DNA of 47,551 bases from JAFTYR01 sp964571375 (GTDB taxonomy: Bacteria; Pseudomonadota; Gammaproteobacteria; Burkholderiales; Burkholderiaceae_F), in NCBI GenBank assembly GCA_964571375.1, contig CAZNBL010000008.1, forward strand, positions 1 through 47,551, written 5' to 3'. The notes beneath the pieces were generated by a model. It made no database searches. It saw only the letters and a program-made list of their open reading frames with translations, and was not told where the DNA came from. Shown here piece by piece: positions 23,741 to 32,483 of the stretch. How positions within the stretch are numbered: position 1 is the stretch's first letter; the number at the start of each line of letters is the position of its first letter. Both the position numbers and the translations under genes were made by a program.

Positions 23741-26038
23741 TTATTCGTCTTCTTCAACGTCAACCGGTTTGAGGTTGATGTCGCTGTCCATATGACGGTT
23801 GACCGAACGGACGTTTTCAATGCCGCGCACGGCTGCGAGGATGCTCTGCAGATGGTCGCCGTTCTTAACCTGAATCGTCAGGATAAGACGTGTGACTTCG
23901 GCGCTTACCTTCTGCATGTTAAAGCCTGTGATGCTCGACTTTTCTTCGGAGATCGCAGCTGTGATTTTTTCAAGAGCGGCCTGAGCGTCGGTGACTTCAA
24001 CGTTGAGCTTGCAGGCGAATGTACCGGCAAAAGCTTCGTTCCAATTGAGTTCATACCAGTTGGCCGGATCCTGACGGAAGCCTCTCTGGCAGTGTGTGCA
24101 GTCCTTGCGGTGAACGTGCGTTGTGTTGGTCGAAGCGATGTAATGACCGAGAAGATCGTCGCTCGGAACAGGAGTGCAGCAGGGAGCAAGCTTGTAGATG
24201 CCTCGTACGCCCTTGAGCGGAGCGGTTTCTTTTTCTGCCTTGGGAGCCGTATTGGCGGCGGCAAGCAGAAGGTTGAGGATCTGAGCCGGATCCTTCTGAC
24301 CGGTACCGACAGCGGCAAGCAGAGCGTCTTTGTTTTCAAAGCCGTTGGACTTGCAGACGCGTTCCCAGTCGGCATCCGTGCAGCTCTTGAGCGGCAGGTG
24401 CTGCTTGTCGGCGATCGTTGCAAGGAGCGTGCTGCCGAGATGGATGCTGCTGGCGCTGTCGAGCTGACGCAGGTACTGACGGATTTCAGCGCGTGCGCGG
24501 CCGGTGCGTACCGTAGCAAGCCACTGCGGGTTGGGGCAGGACTCGGAACCGGTGATGATTTCGACCATTTCGCCGTTGTTGAGCTTGCGGGTGAGCGAAG
24601 CGGGTTCCCCGTTGATGCGGCAGCCGGTACAGGCGTTGCCTACATCCGAGTGAATCTGATAGGCGAAGTCCACTGCTGTCGAACCCTTCGGCAGCTGAAT
24701 GATCTTGCTCTTCGGCGTGAAGACATAGACACGGTCGGGGAAGATTTCGACCTTGATGTTTTCCATGAATTCAAGCGAAGTACCGCTCTGCTTCTGAATG
24801 TCGAGCAGACTCTGCAACCAGGCCTGAGTCGAGCTCTGAAGTTCGTCGCCGGTGCGGTCCTTATACATCCAGTGAGCGGTGATACCGTCTTCGCAGAGGT
24901 GATGCATTTCGGTGGTTCGGATGATGAATTCCACCGGAAGGCCGTTCGGGCCGAGTACGGTTGTGTGCAGACTCTGATAGCCGTTGGACTTCGGAATCGC
25001 AATGAAGTCTTTGACGCGTCCGGTTACAGGCTTATAGAGTGCGTGAAGTACGCCGAGCGCACGGTAGCAGTCCTCTCTGGTCGGCACAGTAACGCGGAAG
25101 CTGTGGACGTCGAGCACTTCGGAGAAGTGGAGCTTTCTGTCCTTCATCTTGCTGTAAATGCGCCAAAGGCCCTTTTCCTTGTCGATTACGTCGGCACGGA
25201 CCTTGCCGCGGAGCAGTGCGTCCAGAGCTTCGTGTTTGATGCGCTCAAGCGCGGTACGGCGGCGTTCGCGACTCTTTCTGACGGCTTCCTGCAGCACTTT
25301 GTAGCGATGCGGATACATGAAGGAGAAGCTGACGTCGCTTAATTCGCGATAGACGTTATACATGCCGAGTCGGTGAGCGATCGGCACGTAAATATCCATG
25401 GTTTCTTTGGCGATACGGAATTTCTTATGGGGCTTTACGGAACCGAGCGTGCGCATATTGTGCAGTCGGTCGGCGAGCTTGATGAGAATTACGCGTACGT
25501 CGCGGCTCATAGCCAAAAGCATCTTGTAGAAGCTTTCTGCCTGAGCTTCTTCGTTGGAAGAGAACTTGAGCTTATCGAGCTTGGAGACCCCGTCGACGAG
25601 TTCGGCAACCGTAACGCCGAATTTTTCGCTCATTTCGATCTTGGTGATGCCGGTGTCTTCAAGCACGTCGTGCATGAGGCCGGCTTCGATCACCTGGGCG
25701 TCGATATGCCAGCCGGCAAGAATTTCTGCCACTGCAATCGGATGAGTGATGTAGGGATCGCCGGAGTTGCGGTACTGACCGAGGTGAGCCTGGTCGGCGT
25801 ATCGGAAAGCTTCGCGGATTTTATTGACGTCGGACGACGAGAGATAGAGGCGGCAGCGTTCGGCAAGCTGGTTTGCGGACGCAACCGGATTAACCACCCT
25901 CGGAGTTTCCGGAGAGGAACTCGCGGGAGAGGGGGAAGAGGGAGGCTCTTCAGGTTTGTCGATGATACCGATCACGCGCTTGAGGACTTCTGTAAATCCT
26001 GGCGTGGACGGCACAGATGTTGTTTTCGAATCAGACAT
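23741..26038 (-). CDS. spoT: Bifunctional (p)ppGpp synthetase/hydrolase (SpoT/Rel type)
   Basis: Makes and degrades the stringent-response alarmone. 765 residues. A Pro/Ser-rich N-terminus (about 20-50), then an HD hydrolase domain (about 75-210) with an intact HD pair in GLMHDVLED. The synthetase domain (about 270-400) has GRVKDFIAIPKSNGYQSLHT. The RxKD form of this motif marks bifunctional enzymes, not the EFDD form of synthase-only RelA. A TGS domain (about 430-490), a CC-containing zinc-finger-like region (LAPCCTPVPSDDLLGHY) and a C-terminal ACT domain follow. GGGAGG is well spaced before ATG 26038. It is last in the conserved gmk-rpoZ-spoT cluster. Confidence 0.96.
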   Translation of the reverse strand: MSDSKTTSVPSTPGFTEVLKRVIGIIDKPEEPPSSPSPASSSPETPRVVNPVASANQLAERCRLYLSSSDVNKIREAFRYADQAHLGQYRNSGDPYITHPIAVAEILAGWHIDAQVIEAGLMHDVLEDTGITKIEMSEKFGVTVAELVDGVSKLDKLKFSSNEEAQAESFYKMLLAMSRDVRVILIKLADRLHNMRTLGSVKPHKKFRIAKETMDIYVPIAHRLGMYNVYRELSDVSFSFMYPHRYKVLQEAVRKSRERRRTALERIKHEALDALLRGKVRADVIDKEKGLWRIYSKMKDRKLHFSEVLDVHSFRVTVPTREDCYRALGVLHALYKPVTGRVKDFIAIPKSNGYQSLHTTVLGPNGLPVEFIIRTTEMHHLCEDGITAHWMYKDRTGDELQSSTQAWLQSLLDIQKQSGTSLEFMENIKVEIFPDRVYVFTPKSKIIQLPKGSTAVDFAYQIHSDVGNACTGCRINGEPASLTRKLNNGEMVEIITGSESCPNPQWLATVRTGRARAEIRQYLRQLDSASSIHLGSTLLATIADKQHLPLKSCTDADWERVCKSNGFENKDALLAAVGTGQKDPAQILNLLLAAANTAPKAEKETAPLKGVRGIYKLAPCCTPVPSDDLLGHYIASTNTTHVHRKDCTHCQRGFRQDPANWYELNWNEAFAGTFACKLNVEVTDAQAALEKITAAISEEKSSITGFNMQKVSAEVTRLILTIQVKNGDHLQSILAAVRGIENVRSVNRHMDSDINLKPVDVEEDE

Positions 26039-26073
26039 AAGTGCCTCCCTTGCAGGTGGATGCTAAAAAAGTA

Positions 26074-26274
26074 TTACTTTACCTTTGATAACATTTCCAG
26101 TCCAACTTTGCCATCAGCAATTTCTCTGAGAGCGGCAACGCAGGGCTTGTCCTTGCATTCGATCATCGGAGCCTGACCCTGGCAGAGCTGACGAGCTCTG
26201 GCAGCAGCAACCAGAACCATCTGGAAGCGGTTAGGAATCTTTTTGAGGCAGTCTTCAACTGTAATACGAGCCAT
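26074..26274 (-). CDS. rpoZ: RNA polymerase omega subunit
   Basis: A 66-residue subunit that assists beta-prime folding and helps form a ppGpp-binding site. MARITVEDCLKKIPNRFQMVLVAAARARQ is nearly the family consensus over its first half, here only 18 residues quoted by position 1-29. The C-terminal part has VAALREIADGKV. It is shorter than the 91-residue E. coli protein but ordinary for Betaproteobacteria. It lies 21 bases after gmk and 35 before spoT, a functional cluster since omega links ppGpp to RNA polymerase. Confidence 0.96.
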   Translation of the reverse strand: MARITVEDCLKKIPNRFQMVLVAAARARQLCQGQAPMIECKDKPCVAALREIADGKVGLEMLSKVK

Positions 26275-26295
26275 TTTCTAGTTACCCTAGTGAGA

Positions 26296-26946
26296 TTAAT
26301 CCGGAATTCCGAGCTGAATGAAAACATCACGACAACGAGCCGCTTGCTTCTTAAAACGAAGGCGGCTGGCTGTGATGATGGCACAGAATTCTTCAAGAGA
26401 ATTTTCAAAAACTTTGTTAATTATAACGAAGTCGAACTCACAAGCGTGAACCATTTCTGCACCGGCACCGAGCAGACGGCGGGAAATTGTCTGTTCGGAG
26501 TCCTGACCGCGCTTGTGAAGACGTTCTTCGAGAGCCTGGATAGAGGGCGGAAGAATGAAGATGCCGACAGCCTCGGGGAACAGTTCGCGAACCTGTCGGG
26601 CGCCCTGCCAGTCGATTTCGAGAAGGACGTCGACGCCTTCGGCCATCTTGCTTTCGATCCACTTCTTGGAGGTGCCGTAGTAGTTGCCGTGAACTTCTGC
26701 GGATTCTAAGAAATCGCCTTCGTTTCTCATGTGAAGGAAGTTTTCAACGGTTGTGAAGTGATATTCACGACCGTTCTGTTCACCGGGGCGCGGAGCGCGT
26801 GTGGTGTAAGAAATGGACAGTTCGAGGTCGCTGACGCGTGCGAGCAGGGCGTTGACCAGAGAGGATTTGCCGGCACCGCTCGGTGCGGAAATCAGAAAGA
26901 GGGAGCCGGAGCGGCGCGGGGAAAGTGCTCTGAGTTCTTCAGACAT
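26296..26946 (-). CDS. gmk: Guanylate kinase
   Basis: Phosphorylates GMP to GDP, feeding GTP and ppGpp synthesis. 216 residues. The P-loop APSGAGKS is at 21-28, followed by SISYTTRAPRPGE and the GMP-binding EYHF, and VLLEIDWQGARQV with the Walker B-like segment. ATG 26944-26946 gives a normal N-terminus; no strong SD is seen. It heads the gmk-rpoZ-spoT cluster. Confidence 0.96.
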   Translation of the reverse strand: MSEELRALSPRRSGSLFLISAPSGAGKSSLVNALLARVSDLELSISYTTRAPRPGEQNGREYHFTTVENFLHMRNEGDFLESAEVHGNYYGTSKKWIESKMAEGVDVLLEIDWQGARQVRELFPEAVGIFILPPSIQALEERLHKRGQDSEQTISRRLLGAGAEMVHACEFDFVIINKVFENSLEEFCAIITASRLRFKKQAARCRDVFIQLGIPD

Positions 26947-27218
26947 ATGCAGGTGTTCTCAAAATAAAGAAGCTATAGCCGATCTATTTTAAACGTTTGA
27001 TAAAAAAGCCCCAAGAAATTAAAGGTGCGGTTTGGAAAAGATATGTATCCGATTTCTTGTCGGGAAGGCAGGGGAAACATCAGAATCCGCCCGTTGCGAC
27101 AGTGTAGGGGTACTTCGGAAAAAGTAATTTCATGATCGGCCTGCTTTTTCCGTCGGAAAAAGATATTTTGCTTCGTAGGTGAAAACACTATTTCGATTTA
27201 CGGGATACAACGGCCCGA
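26947..27218. other. Intergenic region between divergent gmk and carA
   Basis: No credible gene; a 71-codon minus-strand frame here has no family look. It should hold the gmk promoter. Visible structure: an aaacgttt palindrome (26990-26997); the 12-base tgtaggggtact (27103-27114), also present inverted at 20834; and cggaaaaag at 27116-27124 and 27154-27162 with the complementary ctttttccg between them (27144-27152). These allow two mutually exclusive hairpins. Confidence 0.45.
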
Positions 27219-27330
27219 CTGATATAATCGGTTGGCTTAGGCGACTAAAAAATCTACGACAGCCCGGGCACATCTGAAATTAATGCGGTCGGGACCGTAA
27301 AACGGCGTCCCGGCGGCTTACGGAGTCATA
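27219..27330 (+). promoter_or_regulatory. carA promoter (extended -10) and leader hairpin
   Basis: TGATATAAT (27220-27228) is an extended -10 with a perfect TATAAT; the -35 region is weak. Expected start about 27235. The leader contains a hairpin pairing 27288-27295 with 27307-27314 (one G-U), with a short cgt/acg inner stem, 7 bases before the GGAG SD. Confidence 0.6.
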
Positions 27331-28518
27331 GTGAAAAATAGATTAAATAATGACACCCGACCTGAAGCAGCCCTTGTGCTTGCTGACGGAGCTGTTTTTA
27401 AAGGGCGTTCCATTGGTATCAGCGGGATGACAACCGGTGAAGTGGTCTTCAACACTTCCATGACCGGTTATCAGGAAATTCTTACAGACCCTTCCTACAC
27501 GGGTCAGATCGTTACTCTTACTTATCCTCACATCGGCAATGTCGGCGTCAATAACGAAGACGAAGAATCGAGTGCCGTTCACGTTGCAGGCCTCGTTGTC
27601 CGCAGCGCCTCTCCCGTCGTTTCCAACTGGCGCAGCCAGAGAAGCCTGACCGAATACCTCAAGCAGTACGGTATTGTCGCTATCTCTGAAATCGATACAC
27701 GCAGCCTTACCAAGACTTTGCGCGACAAGGGCGCTCAGCCGGGCTGTATTGTTGCTGCCGCAGCAGACAAACTGACCGAAGAAGAGATCGAAGCCGCCCG
27801 CAAGGCTGCTGCCGAAGCTCCGAACATGGCCGGTCAGGATCTTGCCAAGACAGTCACATCCGACTATCGCTACGAATGGACCGAAGGCACCTGGAGCATG
27901 AACAATGAAACAGGCCGCCCCGGTATGAACCATCCGACCGAATTCAAGTTCAAGGTTGTTGCCTGGGACTTCGGTATCAAGGAAAATATTCTGCGCTTGA
28001 TGGCAGACCGCGGCATCCAGGTGGTTGTCGTTCCGGCCATGACTTCTTTCGAAGAAGTCATGAAGCTCAATCCGGACGGTCTTTTCCTTTCCAACGGCCC
28101 CGGCGACCCCGCGGCCTGCGACTACGCCATCGAAGTCGCCAAGAAGGCAATTGCCGCCAAGATTCCGCTCTTCGGCATCTGTCTGGGTCACCAGCTGCTC
28201 GGTCTGGCATGCGGCGGTAAGACGCTCAAGATGAAATTCGGTCATCACGGCGGCAACCATCCGGTTCAGAACCTGCAGACCGGACGCGTATATATCACCA
28301 GCCAGAACCACGGCTTTATGGTCGATGCCGACTCTCTGCCGGCAAATGTCCGCGTCACACACAAATCACTCTTTGACGGCTCGCTTCAGGGCTTTGAATT
28401 AACCGATGCACCGGTCTTCTGCTTCCAGGGTCATCCGGAAGCCAGCCCCGGCCCGCATGATATCCAGGGATTGTTCGACAGCTTTATCGAACGTCTCGAA
28501 GAAGGCAAAAACGCATGA
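27331..28518 (+). CDS. carA: Carbamoyl-phosphate synthase small subunit (glutaminase)
   Basis: Hydrolyses glutamine and passes ammonia to CarB for carbamoyl phosphate, used for arginine and pyrimidines. 395 residues. The N-terminal CarA domain has MTTGEVVFNTSMTGYQEI and LTYPHIGNVGVN; the C-terminal class I glutamine amidotransferase has the catalytic Cys284 in GICLGHQLL and the His/Glu pair in GHPEASPGPHD. The start is GTG 27331, 5 bases after GGAG (27322-27325), giving a family-length N-terminus. Its stop overlaps the gmhA start (ATGA at 28515), so the two are coupled. Confidence 0.97.
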   Translation: MKNRLNNDTRPEAALVLADGAVFKGRSIGISGMTTGEVVFNTSMTGYQEILTDPSYTGQIVTLTYPHIGNVGVNNEDEESSAVHVAGLVVRSASPVVSNWRSQRSLTEYLKQYGIVAISEIDTRSLTKTLRDKGAQPGCIVAAAADKLTEEEIEAARKAAAEAPNMAGQDLAKTVTSDYRYEWTEGTWSMNNETGRPGMNHPTEFKFKVVAWDFGIKENILRLMADRGIQVVVVPAMTSFEEVMKLNPDGLFLSNGPGDPAACDYAIEVAKKAIAAKIPLFGICLGHQLLGLACGGKTLKMKFGHHGGNHPVQNLQTGRVYITSQNHGFMVDADSLPANVRVTHKSLFDGSLQGFELTDAPVFCFQGHPEASPGPHDIQGLFDSFIERLEEGKNA

Positions 28519-29105
28519 GTAATATGGATCGAGTCTGTACAGCACTTGACGATGCAAGTCAGGCCTTAGACGCACTCAGAAAGAACGAGAAGACACTGAA
28601 AGCAGTGGTTGCGGCAGCAGAACTGATGGCTGCCCGCTCTAAGGAAGACGGAAGAATTTTTTCCTGCGGCAACGGCGGATCGCTTTGCGACGCCATGCAT
28701 TTTGCCGAGGAGCTGACAGGCCGCTACCGCGAAGACCGCCCCTCGATCGGCGCGATTGCAATTTCCGACGCGTCCCACTTGGCCTGTGTAGGTAATGACT
28801 ACGGCTATGAGTCGGTATTCAGCCGCTATATCGAAGGTGTCGGCCGCAAGGGCGACGTACTGCTTGCCATTACGACAAGCGGTACCAGCAAGAACGTTGT
28901 GAAGGCTGCCCGTGCAGCCCGTGCCAAAGGCATCCACGTCGTTGCTCTGACCGGTAGAGAAAATTCTGAAATCTGTGAACTGGCAGATATTGCGATCGTG
29001 ACTCCGGCCGGCCGTTATGCCGACCGCGTCCAGGAGCTGCATATCAAAGTCATTCACATCCTGATCGATTTGATCGAGCAGGAGCTTGCAGACCGATCCG
29101 AATAA
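28515..29105 (+). CDS. gmhA: Phosphoheptose isomerase (sedoheptulose 7-phosphate isomerase)
   Basis: Converts sedoheptulose 7-phosphate to D-glycero-D-manno-heptose 7-phosphate, the first step to the LPS inner-core heptose. 196 residues, a SIS domain. Seen: FSCGNGGSLCDAMHFAEEL (phosphosugar loop), ELTGRYREDRPSIGAIAISD, VFSRYIEGVGRKGDVLLAI, TTSGTSKNV, and YADRVQELHIKVIHILIDLIE. All match GmhA. The ATG overlaps the carA TGA by 4 bases, and carB begins 12 bases after its stop, so it is embedded in the carAB operon. This is unusual. DiaA, a related SIS protein, was considered, but the C-terminal metal-site histidine and glutamate motif fits GmhA better. Confidence 0.88.
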   Translation: MSNMDRVCTALDDASQALDALRKNEKTLKAVVAAAELMAARSKEDGRIFSCGNGGSLCDAMHFAEELTGRYREDRPSIGAIAISDASHLACVGNDYGYESVFSRYIEGVGRKGDVLLAITTSGTSKNVVKAARAARAKGIHVVALTGRENSEICELADIAIVTPAGRYADRVQELHIKVIHILIDLIEQELADRSE

Positions 29106-29117
29106 TTAGGAAAGAAA

Positions 29118-32100
29118 ATGCCCAAGCGCACAGACATAAAAAGTGTATTGATCATCGGTGCCGGTCCTATTGTTATCGGACAGGCCTGCGAATTCGACTA
29201 TTCCGGCGCTCAGGCCTGTAAGGCACTGCGCGAGGAAGGCTACAAGGTTATTTTGGTCAACAGCAATCCTGCGACCATCATGACCGACCCGCAGACAGCG
29301 GACGTTACCTACATCGAACCGATCACCTGCGAAGTGCTCGAACGCATCATCGAAAAGGAAAGACCCGATGCGATCCTGCCGACCATGGGCGGTCAGACAG
29401 CGCTCAACAGCGCTATGGAACTTGCCAAGCGCGGCATTTTGGAAAAGTACGGTATCGAACTGATCGGTGCTTCTCCGGACGCCATCGATAAGGCCGAAGA
29501 CCGTCAGCGCTTCAAGCAGGCTATGGATAAGATCGGCCTCGGCAGCGCCCGAAGCGACATCGCCTACAGCCTTGACGAAGCTCTTGCCGTACAGAAGAAG
29601 GTGGGCTTCCCGGCCATCATCCGTCCGAGCTTTACACTCGGCGGCTCGGGCGGCGGTATCGCCTACAACATGGAAGAATTCATTTCCATCTGTACACGCG
29701 GCCTCGAGCTTTCTCCGACACACGAACTTCTCATCGAAGAATCTCTGCTCGGCTGGAAAGAATACGAAATGGAAGTGGTGCGTGACCGCAAGGACAACTG
29801 CATCATCGTTTGTTCCATTGAAAACCTTGACCCGATGGGTATCCACACCGGCGACTCCATCACGGTTGCTCCCGCCCAGACTCTGACCGACAAGGAATAT
29901 CAGATTCTCCGCGATGCTTCCATCGCAGTGCTCCGTGAAATCGGCGTCGACACCGGCGGTTCCAACGTTCAGTTCGCGATCAATCCGAAGGACGGCCGTC
30001 TCGTCGTCATCGAAATGAACCCGCGCGTATCGCGTTCTTCCGCTCTCGCTTCCAAGGCTACCGGCTTCCCGATCGCCAAGATCGCTGCCAAGCTTGCCGT
30101 CGGTTACACACTCGACGAATTGAAGAACGACATCACCAACGGTGCCACACCGGCTTCTTTCGAACCGTCCATCGACTACGTCGTCACCAAGGTGCCGCGT
30201 TTCGCATTCGAAAAGTTCCCGAAGGCCGACAAGCACCTCACCACTCAGATGAAGTCCGTCGGCGAAGTGATGGCTATCGGCCGCACTTTCCAGGAATCTC
30301 TGCAGAAGGCATTGAGAGGTCTGGAAACCGGTAAGGACGGTCTCAACGAAATGACGACCGACCGCGCCACCATCATGCGTGAAATCAGCGAAGCCGGTCC
30401 CGAACGTCTCTGGTACCTTGCCGACGCATTCCGTATCGGCTTCTCGGTACGCGAAGCATTCGACGCTACCAAGATCGATCCGTGGTTCCTTACTCAGATC
30501 AAGGATATTGTCGACGCAGAAAAGCGTATTGCCGAAGTCCGTCTCGAAGAGATCGACAAGGACGACATGTTCTATCTGAAGCGCATGGGCTTCTCCGACC
30601 GCCGCTTGGCTAAGCTTCTGCAGCGCTCCGAAGAAGAAGTCCGTCAGTGGCGTCACTCTCTCGGCATCCGCCCGGTTTACAAGCGCGTCGATACCTGCGC
30701 AGGCGAATTCCCGACCGACACAGCTTATCTCTACTCCACATACGAAGAAGAGAACGAAGCCCGTCCGAGCGACCGTCGCAAGATCATGGTCCTGGGCGGC
30801 GGCCCGAACCGAATCGGTCAGGGTATCGAATTCGACTACTGCTGCGTACACGCTGCAATGGCTATGCGTGAAGACGGTTACGAGACCATCATGGTCAACT
30901 GCAATCCGGAAACCGTTTCCACCGACTACGACACTTCCGACCGACTCTACTTCGAACCGGTCACACTCGAAGACGTACTCGAAATCATCGATGTTGAAAA
31001 GCCCGAAGGCGTGATCGTTCAGTACGGCGGTCAGACTCCGCTCAAGCTCGCCCGTGCGCTCGAAGCCCACGGCGTGCCCATCGTCGGTACTACTCCGGAA
31101 TCCATCGACATCGCCGAAGACCGCGAACGCTTCCAGCAGCTGCTCCATAAGCTCGGTCTGCGTCAGCCGCCGAACCGCACCGCTCACACAGAAGCCGAAG
31201 CGATCGTCAAGGCTGAAGAAATCGGCTATCCGCTGGTTGTCCGTCCGAGTTACGTGCTCGGCGGCCGCGCAATGGACATCGTTCACGAAAGAAGTGCGCT
31301 TGAACGCTACATGCGCGAAGCCATCAAGGTGACAGCCGACTCTCCGGTTCTCCTTGACCGCTTCCTGGACGACGCTGTGGAAGTCGACGTCGATGCCGTA
31401 AGCGACGGCGAAGAAGTCCGTATCGGCGGTGTCATGCAGCATATCGAACAGGCCGGCGTCCACTCCGGTGACTCCGCATGCTCGATTCCGCCGTACTCTC
31501 TTGCTGAAAGCATCGTTGAAGAAATCAAGCGTCAGACCAAGGTCATGGCCAAGGCTCTGAACGTGATCGGCCTGATGAACGTGCAGTTTGCCGTTCAGCA
31601 CGCCTTTACCGATCATCCGGAAATCTTCGTGCTCGAAGTCAACCCGAGAGCATCGAGAACCGTTCCGTTTGTCTCCAAGTCCACCGGTCAGCAGCTTGCC
31701 AAGATCGCTGCCCGTTGCATGGTCGGCAAGTCTCTGAAGGAACAGGGCTGCCCGGTTGAGGTCGAACTCGATCACTATTCCGTCAAGGAAGCTGTGTTCC
31801 CGTTCGCCAAGTTCCTCGGCGTCGACCCGGTTCTCGGACCTGAAATGCGCTCCACCGGCGAAGTCATGGGTGTCGGCAAGAACTTCGGTCAGGCACTCTT
31901 TAAGAGCCAGCTCGGTGCCGACTCGGCTATTCCGAAGTCCGGCCGCGTCTTCATCTCCGTTCGTGACGAAGACAAGCCGAGACTGCCGCTGCTTGCCCAG
32001 CAGTTCGTCGACTGCGGCTACCAGCTCGTCGCCACCCGCGGTACCGCCAAGGTGATCCGCGAAGCCGGCATCAAGTGCGATGTGGTCAACAAGGTTTCCG

Positions 32101-32336
32101 AAGGTCGTCCGAACATTGTGGACGAACTGAAGAACGGTACGATCCAGATGGTGATTGCGGTCGCTGCGGAAAATACTTCCGAAATCGCCGACGCATCCGC
32201 TATCCGTATCGCCAGCCTTGCCAACCACGTGACTTTCTACACTGCAATGGCCAACGCCATCGCTGTGATCGAAGGTATCCGTCACATGGGTGAAAAAGAG
32301 GTCTACTCTCTGCAGGAGCTGCACCCGGCCAAGTAA
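29118..32336 (+). CDS. carB: Carbamoyl-phosphate synthase large subunit
   Basis: Makes carbamoyl phosphate from bicarbonate, ammonia and two ATP. 1072 residues, the standard length. Two homologous ATP-grasp halves start KSVLIIGAGPIVIGQACEFDYSG and, near residue 555, KIMVLGGGPNRIGQGIEFDYCC (quoted in part by position). An oligomerisation domain lies around 405-545 and an MGS-like allosteric domain around 935-1072, so UMP/ornithine control is possible. TTAGGAAAG is a good SD. carB is followed by a strong terminator and then greA. Confidence 0.98.
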   Translation: MPKRTDIKSVLIIGAGPIVIGQACEFDYSGAQACKALREEGYKVILVNSNPATIMTDPQTADVTYIEPITCEVLERIIEKERPDAILPTMGGQTALNSAMELAKRGILEKYGIELIGASPDAIDKAEDRQRFKQAMDKIGLGSARSDIAYSLDEALAVQKKVGFPAIIRPSFTLGGSGGGIAYNMEEFISICTRGLELSPTHELLIEESLLGWKEYEMEVVRDRKDNCIIVCSIENLDPMGIHTGDSITVAPAQTLTDKEYQILRDASIAVLREIGVDTGGSNVQFAINPKDGRLVVIEMNPRVSRSSALASKATGFPIAKIAAKLAVGYTLDELKNDITNGATPASFEPSIDYVVTKVPRFAFEKFPKADKHLTTQMKSVGEVMAIGRTFQESLQKALRGLETGKDGLNEMTTDRATIMREISEAGPERLWYLADAFRIGFSVREAFDATKIDPWFLTQIKDIVDAEKRIAEVRLEEIDKDDMFYLKRMGFSDRRLAKLLQRSEEEVRQWRHSLGIRPVYKRVDTCAGEFPTDTAYLYSTYEEENEARPSDRRKIMVLGGGPNRIGQGIEFDYCCVHAAMAMREDGYETIMVNCNPETVSTDYDTSDRLYFEPVTLEDVLEIIDVEKPEGVIVQYGGQTPLKLARALEAHGVPIVGTTPESIDIAEDRERFQQLLHKLGLRQPPNRTAHTEAEAIVKAEEIGYPLVVRPSYVLGGRAMDIVHERSALERYMREAIKVTADSPVLLDRFLDDAVEVDVDAVSDGEEVRIGGVMQHIEQAGVHSGDSACSIPPYSLAESIVEEIKRQTKVMAKALNVIGLMNVQFAVQHAFTDHPEIFVLEVNPRASRTVPFVSKSTGQQLAKIAARCMVGKSLKEQGCPVEVELDHYSVKEAVFPFAKFLGVDPVLGPEMRSTGEVMGVGKNFGQALFKSQLGADSAIPKSGRVFISVRDEDKPRLPLLAQQFVDCGYQLVATRGTAKVIREAGIKCDVVNKVSEGRPNIVDELKNGTIQMVIAVAAENTSEIADASAIRIASLANHVTFYTAMANAIAVIEGIRHMGEKEVYSLQELHPAK

Positions 32337-32358
32337 CGGTTGAATAAACCGCTTCGAC

Positions 32359-32394
32359 GGGGGATGGTTTTTGTAACCATCCCCCTGTTTTTTT
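32359..32394 (+). terminator. Rho-independent terminator after carB
   Basis: A perfect 11-bp stem (32359-32369 with 32375-32385), 5-base loop, and seven T residues (32388-32394). Confidence 0.95.
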
Positions 32395-32421
32395 ACGCAT
32401 TGCTCCGAAGTGGTTTAAAAT
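32392..32421 (+). promoter_or_regulatory. Possible greA promoter
   Basis: TTTACG (32392-32397) and TAAAAT (32416-32421) are separated by 18 bases; expected start near 32428. It sits directly after the carB terminator and before the greA leader terminator. Confidence 0.5.
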
Positions 32422-32445
32422 TACGCAGCTTTTAAAAAATTTACC

Positions 32446-32471
32446 GGGCGGTTGAAAAATCGCCCTTTTTT
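32446..32471 (+). terminator. Intrinsic terminator in the greA leader
   Basis: gggcggtt (32446-32453) pairs with aatcgccc (32458-32465, one G-U) over a GAAA loop, followed by six T residues to 32471. The greA ATG is at 32484. With the promoter above it would release an RNA of roughly 45 bases. E. coli greA also has a leader terminator that yields the GraL RNAs. Confidence 0.8.
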
Positions 32472-32483
32472 ATCGGATAAAGA

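Noticed and set aside
26973..27188. A 71-codon minus-strand frame upstream of gmk
   Set aside because: No SD, no family resemblance, and it lies in an AT-rich regulatory gap between divergent genes.
29106..32324. A minus-strand open frame of 1072 codons opposite carB
   Set aside because: It mirrors carB exactly in codon register, an artefact of RNY-type codon use. The protein is compositionally odd, with no family motif, and carB is unmistakable.
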